Shown: one piece after another, positions 1-10,782 of the stretch | Layout: each line of letters starts with the position of its first letter | How positions within the stretch are numbered: the stretch's first letter is position 1 | NCBI GenBank assembly: GCA_023313575.1 | Contig: JAJTTP010000002.1 | Location: 2,914,001-2,978,000 of the forward strand | DNA from: Eutypella sp. D-1 | Taxonomy: Eukaryota > Ascomycota > Sordariomycetes > Xylariales > Diatrypaceae | Reading direction: 5' to 3' | Length of the DNA stretch: 64,000 nucleotides | Position numbers and translations under genes: made by a program | The notes under the pieces: model-generated | Database searches by the model: none | Told to the model about the DNA's origin: nothing | Seen by the model: only the letters and a program-made list of their open reading frames with translations

Positions 1-2169
1 TATGATAAGTCTACATACATTCTACGGCCGACCTGACCTGTTATGGGTATATGATACTACATAGTACGATAAAAGGATAGGCCCATCATAGGTTAGGTGT
101 TGGGCAAATTATTAGCCTAAGCGCCCCAGCTTACCCACCGCACCCGTATCAGTACTAAGTCTTCTTGTTAAGAAGCTGGGGAAGAGGGGACACGTCAAAC
201 ATATCTACTAAGCATGCTTGCTCCGTCTAGTTGGCAACCCAATTCCTGGTGATTCATCCTGTGGTGGACATCCATTTCATACCGTACTACTATTACCGCT
301 GTACCAGAACAATCCATTTCAAGGACCTTCAAATGCTCACAGCTGGCTATCTTAAGGGGATAAAAAGTCGGAGAGCGCAAGTTCTGGGCTAGACTTCTGT
401 AAGAATAGGGGGTAAAAATGGAGCTTATGAAGGCAGACGGTGATGGGGGTGGATGAGGTTGGGGCTGAGTGTGGACCCACGTTATTATGTCGATCAGTTC
501 TTACCCACCCTGTCAATCTATATATGCTGTTAATGGGTTATAGATCGGAATAAACCGCATTTTTCGTGAAAAATAGGTTAGTAGACTAGGGACCCTGGTT
601 TTTACTAGGTCTTGGAGCACTATCTTTACATAATCTCATGCACTGATACTGCATATGTTTTATGACTGGATCGATTGTTCGCAGACACTTGCTTGGCTTG
701 ATCAGTATTCAGATAACAGATATGTCCATAGAGAAAGCTTTGATCATTAACTCGGAAGACCCCCACTCAACTTTAAGTATCAAGGTATGTGTCGATCTGT
801 TTATGAATCCGGGTGGCACAATAATGCTTGAAGCTGGGGGAGATGTTTAATGGCACTCTGGAGTTGGCTGGCGTAACTGCACGTGTAGTTGACACATAGT
901 TATTATCCCCCCGGTTTCCTTTCGGTCCCGTATGCCCCATACTTGTCAAATCAAGCATATTATGTGGCGATTGTCTAGATCATGGTTGCATGGTCGCTAA
1001 CTGCTCTTGCCCCGGGCGGGGACGTAAAGTAGTATGCGCAAGCATTCCGGGGTCGGGAAATATACTCTATTTAGTATATTATAGGAAGGACGGTGACAAA
1101 CCACTGGCCAAAGCATCTGAGCTTTAGCATGTAGTTCGTGTGTCAGGTACGAAGCCCTGCAAGAGACCTTTTTTTGCCTTACTGAATGGAGAAGATACGC
1201 CACTCAAGATTGGCCTAGCCATCCGGGAACAAGGGTTACCCGACGGGAGGTATCCGGATATGTGACGGCGTTTAGCTCAGTTAGTATAGCATGGCATGAT
1301 TCGAACATTAATCCTGGTATCCATGATGTAGCGTCGCCTGAGTGAAGGGCTGTTGCAGAATCAAGATACCTGTTACCGCTTTGACCAGACAGCTTATGAA
1401 CCTGCATTAGTATGGCTTACAAAGTACTTAGCATAGAGCTACATAGTATGGAGTACACTCAAGACACTACAGTATATTCCATATTACCTAATGACCGGGT
1501 AACAGTATCTGCAAGTCATTGTACGAATGTCAGTGCGCATCGTCAAGGCTTGTATTCCATATTTATTGTGTTATTCGTCAGCACTAGTAACAGGTTAGTT
1601 TCTTCAGTTTCAAGTCAGTCACGGGTTACCGATGTATAGAATTCTTAAACACATAGCACTTTGGCCTAGGTAAACCAGTGCATAGATACTTGATACATAT
1701 TCATGGGGATAGGCTAAACAACATGGTCGTATGCAGATTAGCTATAGGGGGCAAGTGAGTATCGCCCATATCCACGACTAGGATGATCTTGCTAAACTTC
1801 TGCAACAACCCCCAACGCGTCGAGTGATCGGCTAGCCCAGAGTTGTGAGAGTTAATTAGGTGTTTGGTAGTTTGAAAATCTCCTGGTAGATCCTTGAACC
1901 TACATGATTAGACAAGACACTAAAGATGGCAAAGAATATCATCCTTGGTCTTAACAATATTCTTTTCTGTGTCATTCGACTCCTGAATCTGCGCCCTCTT
2001 CGGGAAGGTATTTCCTCCCCGACTATGATGCTCACCTCGTGAATTATCGTATTTCTCACTTCCCCCCCTCGGAACCGACGTCTTGCCTTAGGTTGCTTGC
2101 TTTCGTCGAGCGAATGAGTTTTTTTGTTTTTACCATCACTTGTATTTCTTTTCCACCAGTTAGGTCACT
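1..2169. other. Gene-poor TA-rich stretch, no supported gene
   Basis: Only short random-looking open frames (at most about 75 codons) occur, none with a recognisable domain. The DNA is rich in TpA steps, which could reflect old repeat-induced point mutation, but I see no identifiable transposon. The last 60 bases before the rhodopsin-like gene are pyrimidine-rich, as is common in fungal 5' leaders. Confidence 0.5.
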
Positions 2170-3499
2170 ATGGTGGCCATGAACGCTTACGGAGGCCTAG
2201 GGCCGATGGTCAATGCCGTGCTCTGGGTGCAGGTGGTTATAGGCGCTATCTTCGTTGCATTGAGGCTATACACGCGGAAGGTTATTCTGAACAATGTCGG
2301 GTGGGACGACTACTTGGCTATCGCTTCCTTGGTGAGTAATTCAACGAGGACGTCGGGTGTCTTTGAGAGCTTCAGAGACAATATCAGTACTAAGGCTAAC
2401 ATACTACAGATTGTTCAGATTGTTTACACTGCCTGCACCCACGTCGCGACTGGATATGGCCTCGGGAAGCTTTTTGTGGAGGTGGGCGACCCGCTCACGT
2501 ACTTCGAAGCAGTAAAGTGGGAGACCATCGGGCAGTGCTTCGGTATTGCGTGTATAGGAATCGGAAAATGCTCAGTCGCGGTCTTTCTTCTTCGAATTGT
2601 GCGCAACAAGATCCAGATCTATATCATCTGGTTCTTTGTGGTGGCAACAGCCTTCATCACGATATTCTCAAGCATCGTCGTCATTGTGCAGTGTGTACCA
2701 GTCGAGAGAACGTGGAACCAGACCGTGGATGGTGTTTGTTGGCTGGACTTTGCCAAACTTGGCCTGGCAATTGGATGTAAGTGTTGGCAATCGCGCCCGC
2801 CATATTGATCGTGAGAGATCTAACTTGAGATGAAAATCAGCCTGGTTTGTCGTCATGGACTTTGCGTTCGCCATATTTCCGTGGTTCATCATTTGGGACC
2901 TAAACATGAAACGCAAGGAAAAGATCACAGTTGCCTGCGGTCTTAGTCTCGGCGTCTTGTAAGTTACCAGCAGTACGCCTCTTCAAAAAACCTGCTTGCT
3001 AACATGATATGTCCCAGCGCTGGAATCTGCGGTATCGTCCGCACTGTGGCCCTGAATGGTCTTAATGCGTCCGAATACATACGTACGTACCTGATGAGAC
3101 ACCGAGCCGTAACTCTTAAAATAACATATCTTGCCAGATGATACCGTGCCAATGCTCATATGGTCTTCCACCGAAAATGTCGTCACCCTCATGTGCGCGT
3201 CAATTCCAGTACTACGTCCTCTCTACGCTCGCATCAAGTACGGAAGCAAAGGCGACAGCTACAGCAACAGCAGATCTTACCCGATGCCTCACTATGGAAG
3301 CAAGAAGTACGCTCTTGGCTCAAACCCAGGCGATGGAGACAGAGGTGGCCATCATACTGCCGCTGTTTCCTTCAATGGCGCCAATGCTAGCGATGAGGAA
3401 ATACTTCGCGGGACGAGGATGCAGCAAGATCAGGCCGCTGGTATTAAGCGAACTGACGAGATCCAAATCAGTTTTGAACAACATGGCAAAGGCGTTTAA
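2170..3499 (+). CDS. Fungal rhodopsin-like (Pth11-type) integral membrane protein
   Basis: Five exons join in frame: 2170-2331, 2410-2776, 2841-2958, 3018-3082 and 3138-3499, giving 357 residues. Seven hydrophobic segments lie at about residues 15-35, 48-70, 91-118, 123-148, 170-195, 203-223 and 240-265, followed by a polar cytoplasmic tail of about 90 residues. The WDDYL motif after the first helix, the GSWFVVMDF segment and the TVPMLIWSSTEN segment in the last helix are typical of the Fung_rhodopsin family (PF20684). Members are plasma-membrane proteins often linked to surface or ligand sensing; ligands are mostly unknown. There is no N-terminal CFEM cysteine domain, so it is not a classical Pth11. 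The first intron is a multiple of three and stays open, so a retained form would still be translated. The ATG at 2170 was chosen because it leads directly into helix 1. Confidence 0.88.
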
Positions 3500-4032
3500 T
3501 TAGTTTGCAGGAAAGGAGATACCCTAATTTGTGGTGGGCCGCAAGTACAGGTCACACATTGTAAGATAGGATACAGGTTGATATTTTAATCAAGGAAATC
3601 TATGATAGAGTAAAGACAGCAAGTGTGATTAAAACGCAGCGGTCTACCCCATTTAATGTCAAAGAATTTTGTTCAGATACTGAAGTATGATTAGTGCGTA
3701 TTGGACTATCCTTAAGCTTGTACCCGCGGATGATATAAGGCGTAGAAGAATATAAAGTCATACATAAAATTAATTTGGATACAAGACAACGTAGTTACGC
3801 TTAGGATCCTTGTTGAGTCGGGATAACATTCTGTTAGAAGATAATATTCATATTTAAAGTATTTTCACCGCATGTGGCAGTTCTATGTCTACGTTATGTA
3901 CTTGTATTGCTTGAACGTATGAAATGGATTTGCCATGCCACCAAACCAACTCGGATAGTGTTACTTGAAAGACATGGTACCAAATATGTAACAGATCCGG
4001 GACGGTCACAGGCAGATGATAGCGTGAGATAG

Positions 4033-4063
4033 GGTAGAGGTCGAATGTATTTTAACCTCTACC
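4033..4063. repeat. Inverted repeat, 9-bp arms
   Basis: GGTAGAGGT at 4033-4041 pairs perfectly with ACCTCTACC at 4055-4063 across a 13-nt loop. The left arm and the start of the loop recur at 4490-4502 without the right arm. The function is unknown; it may be part of a decayed repeat. Confidence 0.55.
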
Positions 4064-4598
4064 TCTAAAGGAAAGTGTATCGAGGCTCATGGAGTAGACT
4101 GTATGTGGCTTACCATAGTCTACTGATAAAGACTAGAGCGACACTGACCGGAACCACCCCCCCCCCTCTCTCTTCTCCCATTGCCTTTTCCAGTATGATT
4201 ATGTGATACGTCGTCGTTTTCTATCTCAGCCTGTCTTATCAACGACAAAAGCCATGTGATGCAGAGCCTGGAAATCACAAAATAGAGATCTCGTATAGCA
4301 AGGAGTTGTAACTCTTAGTAACGCTTCTACCCTGCTACCACCTTCTACAGGCCACGATCTCGGCAATGTAACAAGATTCACATGGCTACCCTGAATTTCA
4401 TGCACGCTACCCTGCTGGGGTGTTAGGGATTTTGGGCGTAGAGTGAAAGATAGTAGCCGGGGAGTTACAGTGAATGCGCTATAGTATAGGTAGAGGTCGA
4501 ATAGTTATTGAACTCTGGCCCTTTACTAGAACCGCGGGGGGCGAAGCCCTTTACTTATAGATAATTCTAGTTTATCGTAGCCTGTAGAACAGGGGGAG

Positions 4599-4617
4599 AG
4601 GGCGCTGGTAGCGCCCT
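4599..4617. repeat. Short perfect hairpin, 8-bp stem
   Basis: AGGGCGCT at 4599-4606 is the reverse complement of AGCGCCCT at 4610-4617, with a 3-nt loop. A second small GGGC/GCCC stem sits about 50 bases upstream (4539-4549). The GC-rich stems stand out against TA-rich surroundings. Confidence 0.5.
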
Positions 4618-5789
4618 TATCCCTTTGTTACGTGACATGGGGTTGCATTGATCTCAATCTTATCGCAGCCTTATCATAGTTACATGCACAAAACCCATCC
4701 CGGTTTATTAATAGACACTGCCAAGGTAGCTATGCTCCTCAGTCAGATGTATGAATATCTTTGAATATCTACCAAAACTTCAACCTCCTAAGACGCTTGT
4801 CTCACTTCCACTCGCTTCCGCTAAATCCATATATCATATAAAGAGTAGATGCGGAATATGTCTATGTCAGCATGAGGTATGGATGCTTTCAAGGATCAAA
4901 GAGAGATGTACAGTTCTCATTCTAAACATGCCAGGATGTTGACGTGCACACAGAACCCAGACCCTCATAGGCACCTCGGCCTCCAAGCCCAATCCCATGA
5001 TATGTACTACACTGAGGAAGTCGAGCTAACCACCTACCATTGCGCATAGAACTGTAACTAATGTCTATCTCTTGATTCATCCAACATCATAATATCATAT
5101 TCCAGTCCCACGAAGCAATGTGCCTCGCTCATCAGCCAGTCATAAGAGCCACCATAAGAGCTATTGGGTGTACTTACCTTACTACTGTTACTGTATGGCT
5201 ATTTGCGACTATCATTTATGCGTGAGGTGACACCGGTACGTTCTACTTATGGTGAAGCTCCACTCAGACACGCGCCCTCTTGAAAGGATGGCTGCCCAGA
5301 CAGGTGTTATCAGGCCACTGCGACCATTTTTAATCTAGACATGATTTCGATCTGGAGGGGTGAGGTTTGCCCTATTAATGAGCGTTGGATTATGAACACG
5401 GACCTTATAATAATGTTAAAGCATATGATGCAGCGTGCAAGGAGGAAGCTGGAGAGTTACTGCCAAATAGCTGGATAGAGCTGGTAGAAGTCAAACATGT
5501 ATTAGACTCTAATTACCCCTTTCTACGAACCGAAGGCCAAGTGCTCTTACTAATGGAAAAAGTTAGTCTGCCGCTTGAGTGTACATACTAGATAGGGGCT
5601 AACCCCTGCTAGTAATACCTCTTTTTATATCTCCTGTTCTCATAGTAGATCTAGATGGACTGAAAAGTACACTAGACATAATCAATTGATAAGTCGACTA
5701 TTATCTAATGGCTGCAAGAGGTTCACTTGCAATGTAGTGATACTTATGCAGTGCTAGTTTTTATCTAATATTGAGATGTGGAGGTGTCC

Positions 5790-7609
5790 CTAGGCAATTT
5801 CATCGACGTCTTTCTTCTTCTCATCAATCACAGAGCCATGCGCTGACCGCACATCGTCCGTAATTATAGGCTTTCCTCTAAGCTGCCTCCACACTGTAGC
5901 ATGCGTAGGCCGTGAGAACATAATATCCATTTCCTCAAGAGTAACACCTGCAAAATCAATTTATCAGCTCGCTCCATTACACGAGTCACAATACGAAATG
6001 ATAGTATGCTCGACCAACCTTTGGTTTCGGGGACGCAGAAGAACGCCCATATGCCCATGAGCACGACGAAAGCCCCGAACATGAAGAAGGTACCGTACCC
6101 GAGATCGGTGATCATGTAGGGGGTAGCACGGCTAACGACGAACGAGCCGAGCCAGGTGCTAGCTGTCGTCAAGGCCACGCAGAACATCCTAATGTCGAGC
6201 GGGAAAATTTCTGACGCATACGTCCAGGTAGTACCCTGCCAGGTGGCGCATATGATAAAGGCGTTGAGGTAGATGCATACCATGGCGAAGTAGCCCGCGC
6301 CACTCTGTTGCACGACACCTTCGACGGCATGTGCAGCCGGGTCAGCGACCTTACAGAAGCCACCAACGTAGAACAGCGGGAGGCATGCCAGAATAGCACC
6401 GTATATAAGCGCCTTGCGGCGACCAAGCCCCTCGACGACCCAGAGGGTGAACAGAACCATACCCGCTGTTTTAACCACACCATACACTCCAGTACTCAGT
6501 AATTTTGTAGCGGTACCAGTCACGCCAAGGGTCTCGAAAATACGAGGAGAGTAGTAAGTCATGATGTTGACGCCGGTGAAGCTCTGCAGGAACATAAGGA
6601 AGGCACCGACGCCAATGCGGTTTCGCGTACCCTTGGAAAAGGCCTTAGCAAGCTGCTGCTTCTTGCTCATGCGCATTGTACTCCGCTCTTCCACCTGCTG
6701 GCGCATCTCGGACAGCTCGTGGCGGATATACAGGTGGTCGGCGGGCAGGTTGCGCAGGAAGACGAGGACTTTCTCCGCATCGTCGAAGCGGTCCATTCTG
6801 GCCAGCCACCTGGGAGACTCAGGGCAGCAGAAGATTCCTACTGCCAGAAAGGATACGGGAACCAGCTGGAAGCCCATCGGGACGATCCACTGCGCCGACC
6901 TCCCGGAGTCAATTGTACGGTCGGTAGCGTAGTTGATCCAGAACCCTAACATGGCCGCGCTCTGGGAAATGACCTCAAATATGCCGACCAGACGGCCGCG
7001 AATACTAGGCGGTGCCGTCTCAGAGATGTATACGGGAACTACCATCGTCGCGCAGCCGACCCCCAAGCCACCGATCGCGCGACCGGCGATGAACGTGTTC
7101 AAGTTGCCCTGAGCCCCCGTCATCAAGCCGCCGCCGACAAGGAAGATGAGACAAGCTACTAGGATCGTCAGGCGCCGTCCGATCCTCTCGGCAAGCGGGA
7201 AAGTGATAAGCGCGCCGAAGAACGCGCCGACCGCAAACAGCGAGGTAATATTAGCCTGCGCATTGTCACGGACCGTCGGGTCGATATCATCGCCCATGTT
7301 AAAATCGCGTTTGAAAGAGTCGAGAGCTATCGTTCCACCGATGACAGCGCTAAATGTATATTAAAAAGGTAAGTGATTATGACTCAAGCCGAGGGAACTG
7401 GGGACAATGCCGTGTCTATCGACGTTGCTTACGTATCATAGCCCACTAGAAATAAATGTCAGTGTCTAAACGTAAAGCATATCGCTGGAAGAGGGAAAGG
7501 CTAGCTTACACGCCATTGCAGCCATCGAGGCGATGAGCCCTACCCAGTGAATAGTCCAATTCCGGACTTCTGGGGGGTCATTGGTCCCCTTGGCGTGAGC
7601 GAAACCCAT
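5790..7609 (-). CDS. MFS sugar/quinate-type transporter
   Basis: Four exons on the minus strand: 7510-7609, 7433-7445, 6019-7349 and 5790-5947, giving 533 residues, the usual length for fungal sugar porters. Exon 2 is only 13 nt but is required to give the GYDTAVIGGT segment of helix 1. Family signatures are the ERIGRR loop motif near residue 90, the PESPRW signature near 211 and PETKG near 480, which continues across the last intron into VTLEEMD. This is the sugar-transporter branch of the major facilitator superfamily, a proton-coupled plasma-membrane importer. The region around GFWINYATD and the RNLPADH motif resemble fungal quinate/galacturonate-type porters, but the substrate cannot be read from sequence. 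It lies downstream of, and on the same strand as, the AtuA-family gene, suggesting the two could serve one catabolic route. The donor of the last intron (GTTGGT) is weak. Confidence 0.9.
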
Positions 7610-8875
7610 CTCTTTCTGTTTGTTCGCGAGTTCGCGTTTTCTTCTCTACCTATTAACTGACGAGGAGAGCAGAAATTTTCAGTTGGAAGACGATGAGTAG
7701 AATGGCGGATGAAGAGGCAGGAGCGAAAGAGCAAATGAATAAGAGGCCAAGGGAAAAGGGACGAACGATACTATGAGATTGTCGTGGTGGCCCTGGGAGT
7801 GCTCTGCACACTTTCTTATATATTCGTCCATCTCACCGGCCGATCCCACCGTCGTCCTACAGAGGATCTGGCCAGGGCATGGCTGCTGAATCAGGGTAGT
7901 ATCGTGGGGGGCGCTAGAAAACTAAAGTCATGATATGTTCTGCCCAGAAACGCTGTGTTACCTTACATGGTATAACTCACAGGTTGTCCGTATGGGTTTG
8001 GTGAGCACTATCCCCCGCATGCCAAGGTCTGGGAGCTGGGGAAAGATGGAGGAGATGGGATAGGCGTGGAGGAGCACCCTAGTATATAGGCACGTGCAGG
8101 GCTTGGGTCATAGGCAATTGAGGAGTACTCTTTCTGTGCCTCGATGGCGTGAAGCTTCCAAGATATCTTCGGCCCATTTTTCTTGGTTGCCGAATGTTGT
8201 ATAACTAACTGGCCAATAGGTAAGTACGACGTATGTAGTAGACCAGCAATAGAGAAGAACAGTATGCTGTGTTAAGTCTGTCTAGCAAAGTAAATATTCA
8301 ACAATGACGATTACTCCCATCATAGTGATATAAGGCTTACAGTCAAAAATGAACACTGAATAGTGAGGCGGTAAACTATAGATATAAGGTTCAGCATCAC
8401 AGGGTTAGACGGTCGGTATTTTCGTCGTGGACGTTGCCTACCACTTTCTCCTCACCTAGTTACGTGCCTAGTAAAATAAAGTCTTGGAGATTTGGTAACT
8501 TCTTGGCCTGTAAAAAAAACTGCCCCGAATCCCCTGTTGAGCTACAGTCCAAGAAAAAAAATGAGAATGGCACAGTGGGTATATCTTCCAAGATGGAGAT
8601 GCGCGCCCGCCACATCTTGGCGATACTGAACCCTGAAATCGGTACTCGTCCGACATAATCGAGTTCCATTAACCCGGGCCTGGGCGAATTGTGTAGAAAC
8701 TTGGTACACAGCGAATCGTAGCTGAGTACGACGACCAGATCGTATAACTATGATGCGTTGTCACAATTGGCATACAGAATCGCACACTTCGAAGCGATAT
8801 CGCTTGATGGTAATACTTCGGGTTTCATTGCTACGTTAGTTATAGATGCCAAGCCGTGCTGTATCTATCCACTAT
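7610..8875. other. Intergenic: MFS promoter and 3' flank of the AtuA gene
   Basis: No gene is supported. The half next to 7609 holds the probable transporter promoter; the remainder is TA-rich without recognisable features. Confidence 0.5.
7815..7822 (-). promoter_or_regulatory. TATA-like box of the MFS transporter gene
   Basis: On the minus strand TATATAAG lies about 205 bases upstream of the start codon at 7609, followed by a leader that includes A-rich tracts. It is the only strong TATA-like motif in this promoter; the assignment is by position only. Confidence 0.4.
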
Positions 8876-10782
8876 CTATACTACTGGGACGCGGACCCCG
8901 AGTAGCGGAGCATGCTGTTGAGTGCCCAATGTGTCCCTCTCACCAAAGCTGCCCTGTGCCCACTTTCTCTTCAGGGTGCATTTCCAGGCCATGGCCGGAT
9001 CGAAGTACATGTTGATGAGAATGTCGTCGTCTCGCACTTGATACAACTTTTTGATGACCTCGTTACCCAGCACATTAGCCGCCTTCACGCGCCTGTACGA
9101 AGCCTCGTTGTCAAACATAATGTCCAGAGTCAATTCGAAGGGACCCGAGTTCTTCGATCTGACGACACTAGCAAGCTCCATCATTGGGGCCTCTTGAGCA
9201 GGCAGTGGCTTCTTCTCTGGAAAGATGCGAACACCATTAGAACATACTTATTGGAATTGGAAGTGAAATGGTCTTTAATCTTACCGATGATAATGGGTTT
9301 ACTGGCCAGCCAAGCATCACGCTCTTCCTGCGCCAACCACTGCTGCGTCGTATCCGCTTTGGCGGAGCCATCCAATGCGTGCTGCGTTATTGGAAACAGT
9401 GAGGTTTCCTGCCCTGGTTGCAGGTCGATCAAATGGTATAAGCTGAAGCGAAAGCATTCTCCCGCATCCTGCTCGTGGGGAGATAGCGGCGAAGCAAAAT
9501 TTCCAGTCGTAGCTAGCTGGCCGGTGTAGGGCATATGGAGGATAGATGTCCGCACGTTATTCGCAATCGCGTGGGATATCTCTTTCGTCGGCGCGATGAC
9601 TTCGCCCATGACTCCAATCTCATGGGGAACCCCGGTGTTTGCCTCGAGGGGCCCCATAACGGCGTTCTTTCCGTACACGTGATAGACCAGACGACAGCTA
9701 TCGCTCTTGTCTAACTCGGGATAAAGGCGCTGAGAGTATTCACGCACGCTCTGCAGGAACTCGTCTATCTGCGATATTAAGATTGGATCACGAACACCGC
9801 CGATGAAAATAGTTCGGTGCCCTAGACGTTCAACACCTTCCAATTTGACCTGATACACCTGTGATGGCACGAATTCAGCACCACTGACGCGGACAGTCCG
9901 ATCATCGGAAAGCTGTTCATATTTTGCCTTGTCGAGGTGAAGAATCCCTCCTGGACCGGGGAGTCGATCTGGTCTCGTCTTCTCGTAGAGCGTATGTGCA
10001 GCAACGGAGAGGGGCGTGCACCGCTCTAGAGGAGATAGAGGTACCAGGTCGAAAGACTGCTCTCTCATAGTAGCAATCATCGACCTGCCCTTAGGCACAG
10101 AGCAGATACCTCCGCACTCCATAATCTTGCCCATGTGCCATGCCGTAGCCGCCGAGATTCCCCTATGCAGGCAGAAGCCAGCAAAGGGGGCAGGATCATA
10201 CGATCGCCCGCCTAGAATAATGTCCGGATCATCCTTAAGAGCTTCGATATACCTGTCTCCTGTGAGATCCACACAATCAATTTCAGAGATCATAAACACT
10301 TACGGTTCTGCACCCATCTGCGCAACGAACTCGACTGCCTTTTCGACATCTGCCGTAGTAAGATCTGCCAAGGGGCCGCAAGGAGAACATTTCTTGTCCT
10401 GGATCCGGCTTTTCACCAGATCACGTGAAATGTCATGGGAGATGGTGGAAATCTTGAAGGAGAACTTCTTCTCAGCCGCGATCTCTTTCACAATAGAGAG
10501 CATCTCCTGGACGTGCATGTTACTTCCGTCCCCACCAACGGAGCTAATAAGCACCTTGATCTTATGGTGGAAGCATGCTTCTAGGATCGGTGTCAGATCC
10601 CGGATGTAGGCCTGACGCCCACATGTCATCTTCCCCATCCCCAATTTGTACGGGCCTCCATCTGTAGACCCGCTGTCGACAATGATCGCCGCCGGCTTGT
10701 ACTTCTCGACTCCGTACCAGAAGTGGTCACGCCGGTAGCCATAGCCAAGCATGGCATTCGGTGTTAGGATTGAGAACTCCAT
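8876..10782 (-). CDS. AtuA family (DUF1446) protein fused to DUF4387
   Basis: Three minus-strand exons, 10304-10782, 9285-10252 and 8876-9216, give 595 residues. The N-terminal ~470 residues match the AtuA/acyclic terpene utilisation family: VDSGSTDGGPYKLG near the start, QMGAEP, GGRSYDPAPFA, and LPGPGG-type motifs. The last ~105 residues form a DUF4387 domain (VVRSKNSGPFELTLD to TQQHAPLL). In Pseudomonas AtuA is needed for citronellol/geraniol catabolism, but its biochemical role is unsettled, so substrate and reaction here are inference. An apparent in-frame stop at 10300-10302 lies inside a 51-nt intron (10253-10303), whose removal gives GAEPYIEAL, so the gene is intact. The neighbour downstream on the same strand is an MFS transporter; the P450 at 13562 is divergent. 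The ATG at 10782 gives the usual short family N-terminus. Confidence 0.87.

Larger units (their letters stand above)
3500..5789. other. Intergenic, TA-rich, with small hairpins and a repeated 13-mer
   Basis: No gene is supported. The stretch holds a poly-C tract near 4157, two hairpins (4033-4063 and 4599-4617), and the 13-mer GTAGAGGTCGAAT twice (4034 and 4490). The region may be an eroded repeat, but no terminal repeats or coding remnants could be recognised. Confidence 0.5.

Noticed and set aside
1412..1639. 75-codon open frame as a small gene
   Set aside because: No domain, no codon bias, and no nearby promoter or intron signals; TA-rich DNA gives such frames by chance.
10300..10302. In-frame stop codon splitting the AtuA gene into two, suggesting a pseudogene
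   Set aside because: The stop lies in a 51-nt intron with a GTAAGT donor; splicing restores the conserved GAEPYIEAL segment.
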